Shown piece after piece: positions 44,768 through 52,917 of a DNA stretch of 64,000 nt; the stretch's first letter is position 1; each line of letters begins with the position of its first letter. The position numbers and the translations under genes were made by a program. Source of the DNA: Olsenella uli (GTDB taxonomy: Bacteria; Actinomycetota; Coriobacteriia; Coriobacteriales; Atopobiaceae); contig NZ_CAAKON010000023.1 in assembly GCF_901212655.1 (NCBI RefSeq), forward strand, positions 56,126 to 120,125. The letters run 5' to 3'. Below the pieces are notes generated by a model. It ran no database searches. It was not told the origin of the DNA and saw only the letters and a program-made list of their open reading frames with translations.

Positions 44768-45652
44768 ATGCTCGTGTCCATGAAGGCTATTCTCGATCAC
44801 GCGAACGAGAACAACTACGGCGTCATGTCCATGAACTGCATCAACATCGAGATGGTGCGCGCCGGTATCGAGGCTGCCTGCGAGGAGCGCTCGCCGATCA
44901 TCATCCAGATGGGCTGCGGCCAGATCTCCAAGCACGCCCACCTCACCGAGATCGTGCCCGTGGTGAAGGAGCTCGCGGAGCGCGCTACGGTTCCCGTTGC
45001 CTACAACCTCGATCACGGCTCCAACCTCGAGGACGAGATTCGTGCCATCCAGGCGGGCTTCACCAACGTCATGATTGACGCTTCGTCGCTGCCCTATGAG
45101 GAGAACGTCCAGCGCACCAAGACCATAGTCTCGCTTGCGCACCCGATGGGCGTCTCCGTCGAGGCTGAGCTTGGTCACGTGGGCCAGGCGGCGGACGGCG
45201 ACGGCCGCACGGATGACATGTACACCAACGTCGAGCAGGCCAAGGACTTCGTGGCCCGTACGGGCTGTGACGCGCTTGCCGTGGCCATCGGCACCGCGCA
45301 CGGCAACTATCCCAAGGGCTTCGTTCCCAAGCTCGACTTTGAGCGCCTGCATGAGCTCAAGGAGGCCCTCGGCATTCCCTTGGTGCTGCACGGTGGTTCC
45401 GGCTCGGGTGAGGAGAACCTCCGCAAGGCCGTTGCCGGCGGCATCAACAAGATCAACGTCTGCACCGATGCGTTTGCGGCCGCCAAGGCGGGCATGCTCG
45501 AGCTGCTCGAGGAGAACCCCAATGCCGACTTCCTCGCCCTTCAGATGAAGGCGGAGGCTTCCGTCAAGGCGTTCGTGAAGGACTACATGCACATCATCGG
45601 GTCCAACGACCGCTATGTCTACGCCGACTTCGACTCCGGCTCCAAGGAGTAG
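44768..45652 (+). CDS. Class II ketose-bisphosphate aldolase
   Basis: The 294-residue zinc aldolase is of the Fba/GatY/KbaY/IolJ family. The catalytic Asp and zinc His are in AYNLDHGSN; other zinc ligands are in AIGTAHGNYP and VLHGGSGSG. It would split a ketose 1,6-bisphosphate, or 5-dehydro-2-deoxygluconate-6-P in IolJ, into DHAP and an aldehyde. It lies between PTS and kinase genes, so it probably serves the PTS substrate. AGAAAGGGGA is the RBS. Confidence 0.92.
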   Translation: MLVSMKAILDHANENNYGVMSMNCINIEMVRAGIEAACEERSPIIIQMGCGQISKHAHLTEIVPVVKELAERATVPVAYNLDHGSNLEDEIRAIQAGFTNVMIDASSLPYEENVQRTKTIVSLAHPMGVSVEAELGHVGQAADGDGRTDDMYTNVEQAKDFVARTGCDALAVAIGTAHGNYPKGFVPKLDFERLHELKEALGIPLVLHGGSGSGEENLRKAVAGGINKINVCTDAFAAAKAGMLELLEENPNADFLALQMKAEASVKAFVKDYMHIIGSNDRYVYADFDSGSKE

Positions 45653-45829
45653 GGACGGCTTCGGCGGCGGGGTGGCTCCCGTCCCTTCCTCTTTGACGTC
45701 TCGCCGCCGAACGTCTCTACCGGGTCCCTTGCGTAGGCTTCGCTAGGGTCCGGGTTAGCGTCGTGACAAGCGACGCGCGCAACAGGCCGCATCGGCGCCA
45801 AGCGTGGCGCCTGCCAGAAAGGAACGCAT

Positions 45830-46498
45830 ATGAAGATCGCCCTTATCCAGGAGTTCTCCCAGGCCTCCAAGAACGACATCATCCTCGGTCAGCTCAAGAA
45901 GGTTGCCGAGCCGCTCGGCAACACCGTCTACAACACGGGCATGCAGCAGGTCGCGAACCCCAACGACCTGCCCGAGGACTACACGGCCGAGAACCCGCGC
46001 CTTACCTACCTGCACATTGGTATCCAGGCCGCGCTGCTGCTCAACTCCAAGGCGGTTGACTTCATCGTCACCGGCTGCGGCACGGGCCAGGGCGCGCTCA
46101 TGAGCTGCAACATGTATCCGGGCGTCGTCTGCGGCTATTGCATCGAGCCCACCGATGCGTACCTGTTCCTTCAGATTAACGACGGCAACGCGCTCTCCAT
46201 CCCGTATGCCAAGGGCTTTGGCTGGGGTGCCGAGCTGAACCTCGAGAACATTTTCACCCGCGCGTTCGGTTCTCCGAAGGGCATGGGCTACCCGGCCGAC
46301 CGCAAGGAGTCGCAGAACAAGAACGTTCGCCTGCTCGACGACGTGAAGCGTCGCGTTGCCAAGCCACTGCCCGAGATCATTCGTGCCCTTGACCCCGAGA
46401 TGGTTAAGACCGCCCTCACCCCGGCCTTCCAAGAGTGCTTCTTCGCCGGCTGCCAGGACGCTGAGCTCGAGGCGCTCGTTCGCGAGTTCCTCGCCTAG
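45830..46498 (+). CDS. RpiB/LacA/LacB-family sugar-phosphate isomerase
   Basis: The 222-residue protein shows the RpiB/LacAB active-site pattern ADFIVTGCGTGQGALMSCNM-like (here VDFIVTGCGTGQG). It also has GVVCGYCIEPTDAYLFLQIN. It is longer than RpiB (~150 residues), with an extra C-terminal helical region seen in sugar-isomerase relatives. It probably interconverts aldose and ketose phosphates made by the PTS, as LacAB do for galactose-6-phosphate. RBS AGAAAGGAA. Confidence 0.85.
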   Translation: MKIALIQEFSQASKNDIILGQLKKVAEPLGNTVYNTGMQQVANPNDLPEDYTAENPRLTYLHIGIQAALLLNSKAVDFIVTGCGTGQGALMSCNMYPGVVCGYCIEPTDAYLFLQINDGNALSIPYAKGFGWGAELNLENIFTRAFGSPKGMGYPADRKESQNKNVRLLDDVKRRVAKPLPEIIRALDPEMVKTALTPAFQECFFAGCQDAELEALVREFLA

Positions 46499-46509
46499 GA
46501 GATCTGCTT

Positions 46510-46600
46510 GGGCGGGACGCTCCCAGGGGCGTCCCGCCCGTATGGTTCCCGTGCGCGGGCGGCCTTTGCCCCGAGGCCGCCCGCGCACGGAAACCATACG
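46510..46600. repeat. Two consecutive hairpins, the second a 27-bp inverted repeat
   Basis: GGGCGGGACGC pairs with GCGTCCCGCCC (46510-46539). It is followed by arms 46539-46565 and 46574-46600 that pair over 27 bp with one mismatch and an 8-base loop. There is no T-run. It separates the isomerase from the small membrane protein gene and may stabilise or end the upstream transcript. Confidence 0.85.
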
Positions 46601-46684
46601 GAGGTTTGCGGGCTTGCGAGTGTTGCAACTCTCTCGGCAATCCCGCCATCTTGTCCGACAACCGTTTCGTCCGAGGAGGCTTCC

Positions 46685-46882
46685 ATGCAGACGTCGGAGT
46701 ACCTGCAGATTGCGCTTGCGGTGGTTGGCCTGTCGCTTATCACTTGGACAAAGGTCTCCTTCACGCGCAGGCAGCAGGCAGACCCTCGCGTGAACGCATG
46801 GTCGAAGCGCGAGAACGCGGTGCGTGCCGTCGCCTGGACGCTTATTGGCATTGCGCTGGTATTCGTGTTCTTCCCATTCTGA
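46685..46882 (+). CDS. Small two-helix membrane protein
   Basis: The 65-residue protein has two hydrophobic segments, LQIALAVVGLSLITW and AVAWTLIGIALVFVFFPF, with a charged loop between. GAGGAGG lies ideally before the ATG. It stands between the isomerase and the IolC-like kinase. The family and function are not recognised. Confidence 0.7.
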   Translation: MQTSEYLQIALAVVGLSLITWTKVSFTRRQQADPRVNAWSKRENAVRAVAWTLIGIALVFVFFPF

Positions 46883-46951
46883 CGTCGTTCGACGGACGTC
46901 CCGTTGCATCTGGACTTTTTGGCGACCGACCCCTTCCGAGGAGGAAGCATC

Positions 46952-47986
46952 ATGCAGCACGTCACCTTCGATAGCTCGCGACCGCTCGACCTCGTGCTTC
47001 TCGGGCGCATTGCGATTGATTTCAATCCTGCCAACTCCGATGACGTCCGCGAGGAGTTCAAGCCCCTCAAGGATGTCCAATACTTCGAGAAGTACGTGGG
47101 AGGGTCACCCGCCAACATCGCTATTGGCGTAACGCACCACGGTCTCAAGGCGGGGTTTATCGGCAAGGTGTCAGATGACCAGTTCGGTGACTTCGTCTGC
47201 GAGTACTTCGAGCGCGAGGGCATCGACACGAGTCACGTGACGCGTTGCACGAACGGAGAGAAGCTCGGCCTCACCTTTACCGAGATGCTATCTCCGAGCG
47301 AGAGCCACATCCTGATGTATCGCAACTGCATTGCAGACCTGCAGCTTTCGGTTGATGATGTTGACGCTGAGTACATTGCGAGCGCAAAGGCCCTGCTCGT
47401 GAGCGGCACGGCGCTTGCCGAAAGCCCGAGCCGGGAGGCGGCGCTCAAGGCTGTGCTACTGGCGCGACAGGCGGGCACGCCCGTCATCTTAGACATCGAC
47501 TATCGCGCCTACAACTGGAAGAATGCCGATGAGATCTCGATCTACTACTCGGCCGTGGCTCGTCAGGCCGACATAATCATGGGCTCTCGCGAGGAGTTCG
47601 ACCTCACCGAGCGACTTGTTCGCCCCGGAATGGCCGACGAGCAGAGCGCCGCCCACTGGCAGGGGTGCTGCGCCAAGATCGTGGTCATCAAGCATGGCAT
47701 GCAGGGTTCGACCGCCTATGTCGAGGGTGGCGAGAGCTACTCGATCAAGCCCTTCCCGGTGACGGCCCGCAAGGGCTTCGGTGGCGGCGATGGCTATGGG
47801 TCGGGCTTCCTCTACGGGCTGTTCCAGGGCTGGGACCTGCAGCGTTGCCTAGAGTTCGGTTCCGCCGAGGCGTCGATGATGGTGCGCGCGAACAACTGCT
47901 CCGATGCTCTGCCCGGCCCGGAGGAGGTCCAGGCCTTCATTGATGCCGAGAAGGCGGAGTTTGGCGAGATGGTCGCAAGGGCATAG
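46952..47986 (+). CDS. IolC-like PfkB-family sugar kinase
   Basis: The 344-residue kinase resembles 5-dehydro-2-deoxygluconokinase (IolC). It has LGRIAIDFNP, the PfkB signature YVGGSPANIAIGVTHHGLKAG, LDIDYRAYNWKN and the catalytic loop GFGGGDGYGSGF. The usual GAGD motif is replaced by GGGD, with the catalytic aspartate kept. No other inositol genes are present. Next to a class II aldolase and a LacAB-like isomerase it probably makes the bisphosphate cleaved by the aldolase. RBS GAGGAGGAAG. Confidence 0.85.
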   Translation: MQHVTFDSSRPLDLVLLGRIAIDFNPANSDDVREEFKPLKDVQYFEKYVGGSPANIAIGVTHHGLKAGFIGKVSDDQFGDFVCEYFEREGIDTSHVTRCTNGEKLGLTFTEMLSPSESHILMYRNCIADLQLSVDDVDAEYIASAKALLVSGTALAESPSREAALKAVLLARQAGTPVILDIDYRAYNWKNADEISIYYSAVARQADIIMGSREEFDLTERLVRPGMADEQSAAHWQGCCAKIVVIKHGMQGSTAYVEGGESYSIKPFPVTARKGFGGGDGYGSGFLYGLFQGWDLQRCLEFGSAEASMMVRANNCSDALPGPEEVQAFIDAEKAEFGEMVARA

Positions 47987-48092
47987 GGAGTCCTTGGGGT
48001 GTGTCGCGCTGCGCTCCGAGTGCGGTGAGGCACGCCGATTTGCCTGGGCGAGGTAGCGCGTCGGGCCAATCCTGGGTTTGGGGGTGTGCAGT

Positions 48093-48662
48093 ATGGACGT
48101 CTTGCTCGTGGCGGTATGCGTCGTGTTTCTCGTCGTGATGGGTGCGAAGGCCATACGGGGCTATCCGGCATATAAGGGGTCGGTCTATCAGCAGTTGTTC
48201 GGGAGCTATCTCGAGTACTTCTGGAAGGGCACTGTCAGCCAAGATCTCTCGCAGTCGGGGTGGCTCTCGGGAATCGTGGGGACGCACCGCCTGGGCTATA
48301 TCACGTGCTTCGAACCTAAGGGTATTCCAGTTGCGCAATTCGTCAGCGTGTTCTCGGCGCACGGGTTCGTTTGCCTGTGCTCCCCGGTCGTCGCCTCCGC
48401 TGATCGCGTCCCCGCGCTTGGGAGGGCGCTCAAGGAGCAACGGGCCTTTCTCAAGAGGGTGGCAGACAGGCGTGAGATGCCCATAGTCATTGCTGTCCCA
48501 GAGGAAGTTGCCACCATCTCTCCGGATGCTCGGGTCTCGGTGATTAAGGTTTCCGAGCTTCCTTCATATTTGACATCCATGAGCGGGACCGGCATTTCGG
48601 AGGGTGACGTGCCCCCCGCGTTCGAGGCGTTCAAGAAAGGGGCGTCACATGTGGGACGGTAA
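48093..48662 (+). CDS. Membrane-anchored protein of unknown function
   Basis: The 189-residue protein has one N-terminal membrane helix (LLVAVCVVFLVVMGAKAI). The cytoplasmic domain of ~165 residues shows alternating strands and helices. No catalytic motif is recognised. It overlaps the following aldo/keto reductase gene by 14 bases, so the two are co-translated. TGGGGGTGT precedes the ATG. Confidence 0.75.
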   Translation: MDVLLVAVCVVFLVVMGAKAIRGYPAYKGSVYQQLFGSYLEYFWKGTVSQDLSQSGWLSGIVGTHRLGYITCFEPKGIPVAQFVSVFSAHGFVCLCSPVVASADRVPALGRALKEQRAFLKRVADRREMPIVIAVPEEVATISPDARVSVIKVSELPSYLTSMSGTGISEGDVPPAFEAFKKGASHVGR

Positions 48663-49605
48663 GGTGCGTGTGGTGTCGAGCCCCGAGATGCGGACGCTTC
48701 CACGCGTGCGCCTTGCGGGCAAGCTTGACCGGTACGTGCTCTCGAACGGCGTCGAGATGCCATGTCTTGGCTTTGGCATGTACATGATGCCGGCGAACGA
48801 GGTAGGGGAGACGGCGCTGCGTTTGGCGCTCGAGCTTGGCTTTCGCCACATAGATGGCGCGCGCAACTATGGCAACGAGGCCATGGAGGGACGCGTGCTT
48901 GCCGAGAGCGGCATCCCGCGCGGCGAGCTCTTCCTCACGGGCAAGCTCAAGAACGATGAGCAGGGATACGAAGAGACGCTTGCCGCCTTCGAGCGGAGTT
49001 GCGAGGACCTTCAGACCGATTATCTCGACCTCTACCTTATCCATTGGCCCAAGGTTGGCGGCCATGAGGATGAGTGGAGAGAGCGCGTCTGGGGTACCTG
49101 GTGGGCGTTCGAAAAGCTCTATGCCGAGGGGCGCGTGCGCGCCATCGGCGTGTCGAACTTCCTCGTGCATCACCTCGAGACGCTACTCGAGCGGGCAAAT
49201 GTCATGCCACAGGTGAACCAGATCGAGCTCAATCCGGGCTATCAGCAGCGCGAGACCGTTGCGTGGTGCGAGCACGCGGGCGTGCAGCTCGAGGCATGGG
49301 CTCCGCTTGGGCGGGGACACCTCCTGGGCAATCCGGTCGTGACCGATATTGCCGGGCGTCTGGGCAAGGATGCGGGCCAGGTGTGCGTGCGCTGGTCGCT
49401 TCAGCATGGCTTCGTCACGATGCCCAAGTCGCTCCACCCCGAGCGCGTGCGGTCGAACAGCGAGGTCTTTGACTTCGAGCTCACTGAGGCCGACATGGTC
49501 GCGCTCGACGCGCTTGACGGTCCCGATAACTACACCTTCCATCCCGACCGGCTTGATGAGTGGGCGGAGCGGGTGGCCCGCGCCCATGCCGAGAGCGGGG
49601 TGTAG
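48649..49605 (+). CDS. Aldo/keto reductase
   Basis: The 318-residue NADPH-dependent reductase carries the AKR tetrad: Asp and Tyr in FRHIDGARNYGNE, Lys in LTGKLKND and His in LYLIHWPK. IGVSNF and the cofactor motif VTMPKSLHPERVRSN are also present. It reduces aldehydes or ketones; the specific substrate is unknown. It starts inside the end of the preceding gene and is followed 95 bases later by an Fe-ADH, which fits redox-balancing functions around the PTS pathway. Confidence 0.93.
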   Translation: MWDGKVRVVSSPEMRTLPRVRLAGKLDRYVLSNGVEMPCLGFGMYMMPANEVGETALRLALELGFRHIDGARNYGNEAMEGRVLAESGIPRGELFLTGKLKNDEQGYEETLAAFERSCEDLQTDYLDLYLIHWPKVGGHEDEWRERVWGTWWAFEKLYAEGRVRAIGVSNFLVHHLETLLERANVMPQVNQIELNPGYQQRETVAWCEHAGVQLEAWAPLGRGHLLGNPVVTDIAGRLGKDAGQVCVRWSLQHGFVTMPKSLHPERVRSNSEVFDFELTEADMVALDALDGPDNYTFHPDRLDEWAERVARAHAESGV

Positions 49606-49700
49606 CGGAGGCGGCGCATCGAGTCTGCAGTGCTTTACCGCCATGGCACTCGGCTTCGCTCGAGTGCCCGATTCTGTCTTTTGCAACCACGGGGGTTTCT

Positions 49701-50849
49701 ATGTCGCAGTTTGTTACACCGCACAAGATCGTCTATGGGCCGAATGCGTTGGGCGAAGCGCTTCCCGTGCTTGCCGGCATGGGCAAGAAGGCGCTTGTCG
49801 TCACCGATGCCATGATGGGCAAGCTCGGCAACCTCGGGCTCCTCACCGACGCGCTTGCTTCGGCCGGCACTGGCTTCGAGGTCTATGACGCGGTGAACTC
49901 CGAGCCCGTGGACGGTATGGTCGTCGAGGGCGTTCGCCGCTACAGGGAGACGGGCTGCGACTTTATGGTTGCCCTCGGAGGCGGCTCTCCCATCGATACG
50001 ATGAAGGCCATCGCTATGTGCGCCGCGAGTGGGCGCGAGATTGCCTCGTTCATGGGGGAGTCCTATGCGGGTTCGGTGTGCCCCATGGCAGCCATTCCCA
50101 CCACGGCGGGTACCGGCTCGGAGGCGACGCAGTTCACAATCATCACCGATACCGAGCGGGACGTGAAGATGCTCATTGCGGGAGCCCCGCTCATTCCCGC
50201 GCTTGCCATCGTCGATCCGCGGTTCACGATGACGGCCCCGGCCGGTGTTACGACTGCGACGGGACTCGACGCGCTGTGTCATGCCGTCGAGTCTTATACC
50301 TCGCGGAAGGCGCAGCCACTTTCCGAGATGTTCTCGCTCTCTGCGGCGAAGCGCATTTTCGAGAACCTCGAGGTGTGCGTGCGGGAGCCGAGCAACGTCG
50401 AGACACGCACCCAGATGTCGCTTGCGGCGACTGAGGCGGGTGTCGCGTTCAACAATGCCTCCGTTACGATTATCCATGGGATGTCGCGACCCATTGGCGC
50501 GCTCTTCCATGTGCCGCATGGCCTTTCGAACGCAACGCTTATGGAAGCCTGCTTTGGGTTTGCGCTCGACGGGGCCTACGACCGGTTCGCGCGGGTTGCT
50601 CGGTTCTGCGGACTCAGTGACTCCGCAGATGACCGCGAGGCGGCTGAGGATTTCATGTCTGCGCTGCACCGCATGCTAACCGAACTTAAGGTTCCGACGC
50701 TCGCGGAGTTCGGTGTCGACCGAGCGGCCTTCCATGCCGCCATTCCCAAGATGGCGCGTGATGCGGAGGCCAGTGGCAGTCCCGCGAACAACATCAAGCC
50801 CGTGACGGTTGCCGATATGGAGCGGCTGTACCGCGAGGTGTACGCCTAA
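49701..50849 (+). CDS. Iron-containing alcohol dehydrogenase
   Basis: The 382-residue Fe-ADH has ALGGGSPIDTMKAIA, PTTAGTGSEATQFTII, metal histidines in GLDALCHAVESY and FHVPHGLSN, and IHGMSRPIGALF. It is close to 1,3-propanediol dehydrogenase/lactaldehyde reductase types. It ends exactly where the convergent remnants of the DUF2442 gene end; the stop codons overlap by two bases. Confidence 0.93.
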   Translation: MSQFVTPHKIVYGPNALGEALPVLAGMGKKALVVTDAMMGKLGNLGLLTDALASAGTGFEVYDAVNSEPVDGMVVEGVRRYRETGCDFMVALGGGSPIDTMKAIAMCAASGREIASFMGESYAGSVCPMAAIPTTAGTGSEATQFTIITDTERDVKMLIAGAPLIPALAIVDPRFTMTAPAGVTTATGLDALCHAVESYTSRKAQPLSEMFSLSAAKRIFENLEVCVREPSNVETRTQMSLAATEAGVAFNNASVTIIHGMSRPIGALFHVPHGLSNATLMEACFGFALDGAYDRFARVARFCGLSDSADDREAAEDFMSALHRMLTELKVPTLAEFGVDRAAFHAAIPKMARDAEASGSPANNIKPVTVADMERLYREVYA

Positions 50850-51106
50850 TCGAAAACCATGTGGTCGTAAACAAATACCGGTGCCAGGTCGACATCGTCG
50901 GCCCGGCCAATCGTTTTGAACGCTGTGCGAGCGAGGGAAAAGAATGCGTGGCCCGACAAACGTCGCCACGGGCCCTTTCCAATGAGGGGAGAAAGGTCAA
51001 TCTAACCGGTCCTGCCATCAGCCAAGCGGACAAGTATCGTCTTGTTATCGGTGACTCATGCTTGCACGACGGGAACGAATGAGTTGTAGGTTGCGTGAGT
51101 GTGCAT
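50846..51106 (-). pseudogene. Decayed DUF2442-family gene
   Basis: Hand translation of the minus strand gives NKTILVRLADGRTG, then a TAG, then IDLSPLIGKGPW, the DUF2442 core. A frameshift separates this from HAFFSLARTAFKTIGRADD and the end DLAPVFVYDHMVFD. A TGA also lies before VTDNKT. Two stops and one frameshift mark a dead gene. It sits 11 bases downstream of the DUF4160 remnant on the same strand, the usual pairing. Confidence 0.75.
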
Positions 51107-51117
51107 GGCGCGACCTC

Positions 51118-51331
51118 TTAACGCAGCGGATCGACCTTAAAAAAGTCCTTGTTGTTCGAGACCAGCTCCCAGTTTGCAAGCAGCTCGTCATGATGAATGC
51201 CCGCCCAGGCGGCAACATTCCGTTCTTTCCTCTTGGGCAGCTGGCCTTCGAGCACGTTGCCTTCAAGATCGAAGACGGTCCCCCCAATACATGCGAATAA
51301 TGATTCCGAAGAATAAACTGATGGTTGGCAT
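51118..51331 (-). pseudogene. Decayed DUF4160-family gene with internal deletion
   Basis: The ATG at 51331 opens MPTISLFFGIIIRMYWGD, the start typical of DUF4160. The middle block that normally carries the HNPPHFHA-type motif is missing. The reading continues in another frame as VFDLEGNVLEGQLPKRKERN and HHDELLANWELVSNNKDFFK, then VDPLR and a stop at 51118. An internal deletion of roughly a dozen codons with frame loss explains this. Confidence 0.8.
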
Positions 51332-51340
51332 CGAAGCCAC

Positions 51341-51380
51341 AAAAAAGCCGGCGATCGCCAGAATAAGGGCGACCGCCGGC
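51341..51380 (-). terminator. Terminator of the lactaldehyde-reductase-like gene
   Basis: On the minus strand a near-perfect 13-bp stem (51347-51359 with 51368-51380, one mismatch) is followed by six Ts (51341-51346). Confidence 0.92.
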
Positions 51381-51428
51381 CATCAGAGCGGGCCGAGGCA
51401 AGACGCCCCGGCCCATGCAACTCACACG

Positions 51429-52592
51429 CTACTTCATGATCTTGCGGAACAGCGCCTTCACGTCGTCGAAGCTTGCCTCGCGCGGGTTGCCCGGGAAGCA
51501 GGCATCAGCCATGGCGTCCTTGGTAATCTGGTCGAGGTCGTCCTCGGTGATGGCGTCGCAGGTCTTGGGGATGTTCACATCGGCCGAAAGCTGCTTCACG
51601 GCCTCGATGGCGGCGTCGGCGGCCTCGTCGGTGGTCATGTCGGCGGTGTTCACGCCCATGGCGCGCGCCACGTCGGCGAGGCGGCCGGCCGCGACGGGCT
51701 TGTTGAACTCCATGGCAATCGGCAGCAGCATGGCGCAGGCGACGCCGTGCGGGGTGTCATAGTGCGCGGAGAGCGTGTGCGCCATGGCGTGGTCGATGCC
51801 CAGGCCCACGTTGGAGAAGCCCATGCCGGCGATGTACTGGGCGAGCGACATGCCCTCGCGGCCGGAGCCGCCCTTGTGCTCCTTGGCCTCGGCTACGCTC
51901 TCGCGCAGGTTCTTGGAGATGAGGTGAATGGCCTCGAGGTGGAACATGTCGGTGAGCTCCCAGGCGGCCTTCGTGGTGTAGCCCTCGATGGCGTGGGTGA
52001 GCGCGTCCATGCCGGTGGCGGCGGTGAGGCCGGCGGGCATGCTCGCCATCATGTCGGGGTCGATGACGGCGACCTCGGGGGCGTCGTTGGTGTCGACGCA
52101 TACGAACTTGCGGACCTTCTCCACGTCCGTGATGACGTAGTTGATGGTGACCTCGGCCGCGGTGCCGGCAGTGGTGGGCACGGCGATGGTGAACACGGCA
52201 TGGTTCTTGGTGGGGGCCACGCCCTCGAGCGAACGCACGTCGGCGAACTCGGGGTTGGCGATGATCACGCCGATGGCCTTGGCGGTGTCCATGGAGGAGC
52301 CGCCGCCGATGGCGACGATGGAGTCGGCCTCGGCGGCCTTGAAGGCCTCGACGCCGTCAACGACGTTCTGGATGGTGGGGTTAGGCTTGATCTCGGAGTA
52401 GAGGGTCCAGGCTATGCCGGCCTCGTCCAGCAGGTCGGTGACCTTTGCGGTGACGCCAAACTTCACGAGGTCGGGGTCGGAGGCCACGAAGACCTTCTTG
52501 TAACCGCGACGCGAAAGCTCGCCGGGAATCTCGGAGATGGCGCCGGCGCCATGGTAGGAGATGGTGTTGAGGACGATGCGGTTGACTGCCAT
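51429..52592 (-). CDS. Iron-containing alcohol dehydrogenase, FucO-like
   Basis: The 387-residue enzyme resembles lactaldehyde reductase/1,3-propanediol dehydrogenase. It has SIVAIGGGSSMDTAKAIG, VPTTAGTAAEVTINYVIT and metal histidines in GMDALTHAIEGY and HYDTPHGVACAM. GIDHAMAHTLSAHYDTP is typical of FucO. GGAGGGGAAC lies before the ATG. It is monocistronic with its own leader hairpin and terminator. It probably reduces an aldehyde such as lactaldehyde to a diol during fermentation. Confidence 0.93.
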   Translation of the reverse strand: MAVNRIVLNTISYHGAGAISEIPGELSRRGYKKVFVASDPDLVKFGVTAKVTDLLDEAGIAWTLYSEIKPNPTIQNVVDGVEAFKAAEADSIVAIGGGSSMDTAKAIGVIIANPEFADVRSLEGVAPTKNHAVFTIAVPTTAGTAAEVTINYVITDVEKVRKFVCVDTNDAPEVAVIDPDMMASMPAGLTAATGMDALTHAIEGYTTKAAWELTDMFHLEAIHLISKNLRESVAEAKEHKGGSGREGMSLAQYIAGMGFSNVGLGIDHAMAHTLSAHYDTPHGVACAMLLPIAMEFNKPVAAGRLADVARAMGVNTADMTTDEAADAAIEAVKQLSADVNIPKTCDAITEDDLDQITKDAMADACFPGNPREASFDDVKALFRKIMK

Positions 52593-52917
52593 GTTCCCCT
52601 CCAAGGGATAGGCCGCCTCGGCCCATGGCAAAGCCGCCACAAGGGCGGCATGGGGCTCGGCGGCGGTTGCGTCGATGGGACGCGTTACCAAACCGCCGAA
52701 ACATTATTACCGAAAATATGGTCCATCAGTAATCCTAATCCGCGAACGGGCAATCTCGTCGGCGGACGGCACTATCTTTGGCGTGCCGCCTTCGCCTGCC
52801 CGTCTCGAGCGTCCGTTTGCGGGTGCCTGCGTCCGGCGTCCATCCCGCAGACACCTCCCTCAGGCAAACGGCCGGGGCCTGTGCGCAGGCGCCCCTCGCG
52901 CCCTGTCTCTGGTGACG
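52593..52917. other. Leader and promoter region of the FucO-like gene; downstream end of ygiQ
   Basis: No gene is seen. A small hairpin GCCGCC/GGCGGC (52632-52648) lies in the FucO leader. AT-rich sequence around 52695-52740 holds the promoter and two GCCGAAAC / ACCGAAAA boxes. Nearer ygiQ, GTTTGC and GCAAAC arms (about 52812 and 52863) may form its terminator. Confidence 0.4.

Noticed and set aside
46952-47986. Assigning an inositol catabolic pathway from the IolC-like kinase
   Set aside because: No iolA, B, D, E or G homologues are present, and the neighbours are PTS and LacAB-type genes.
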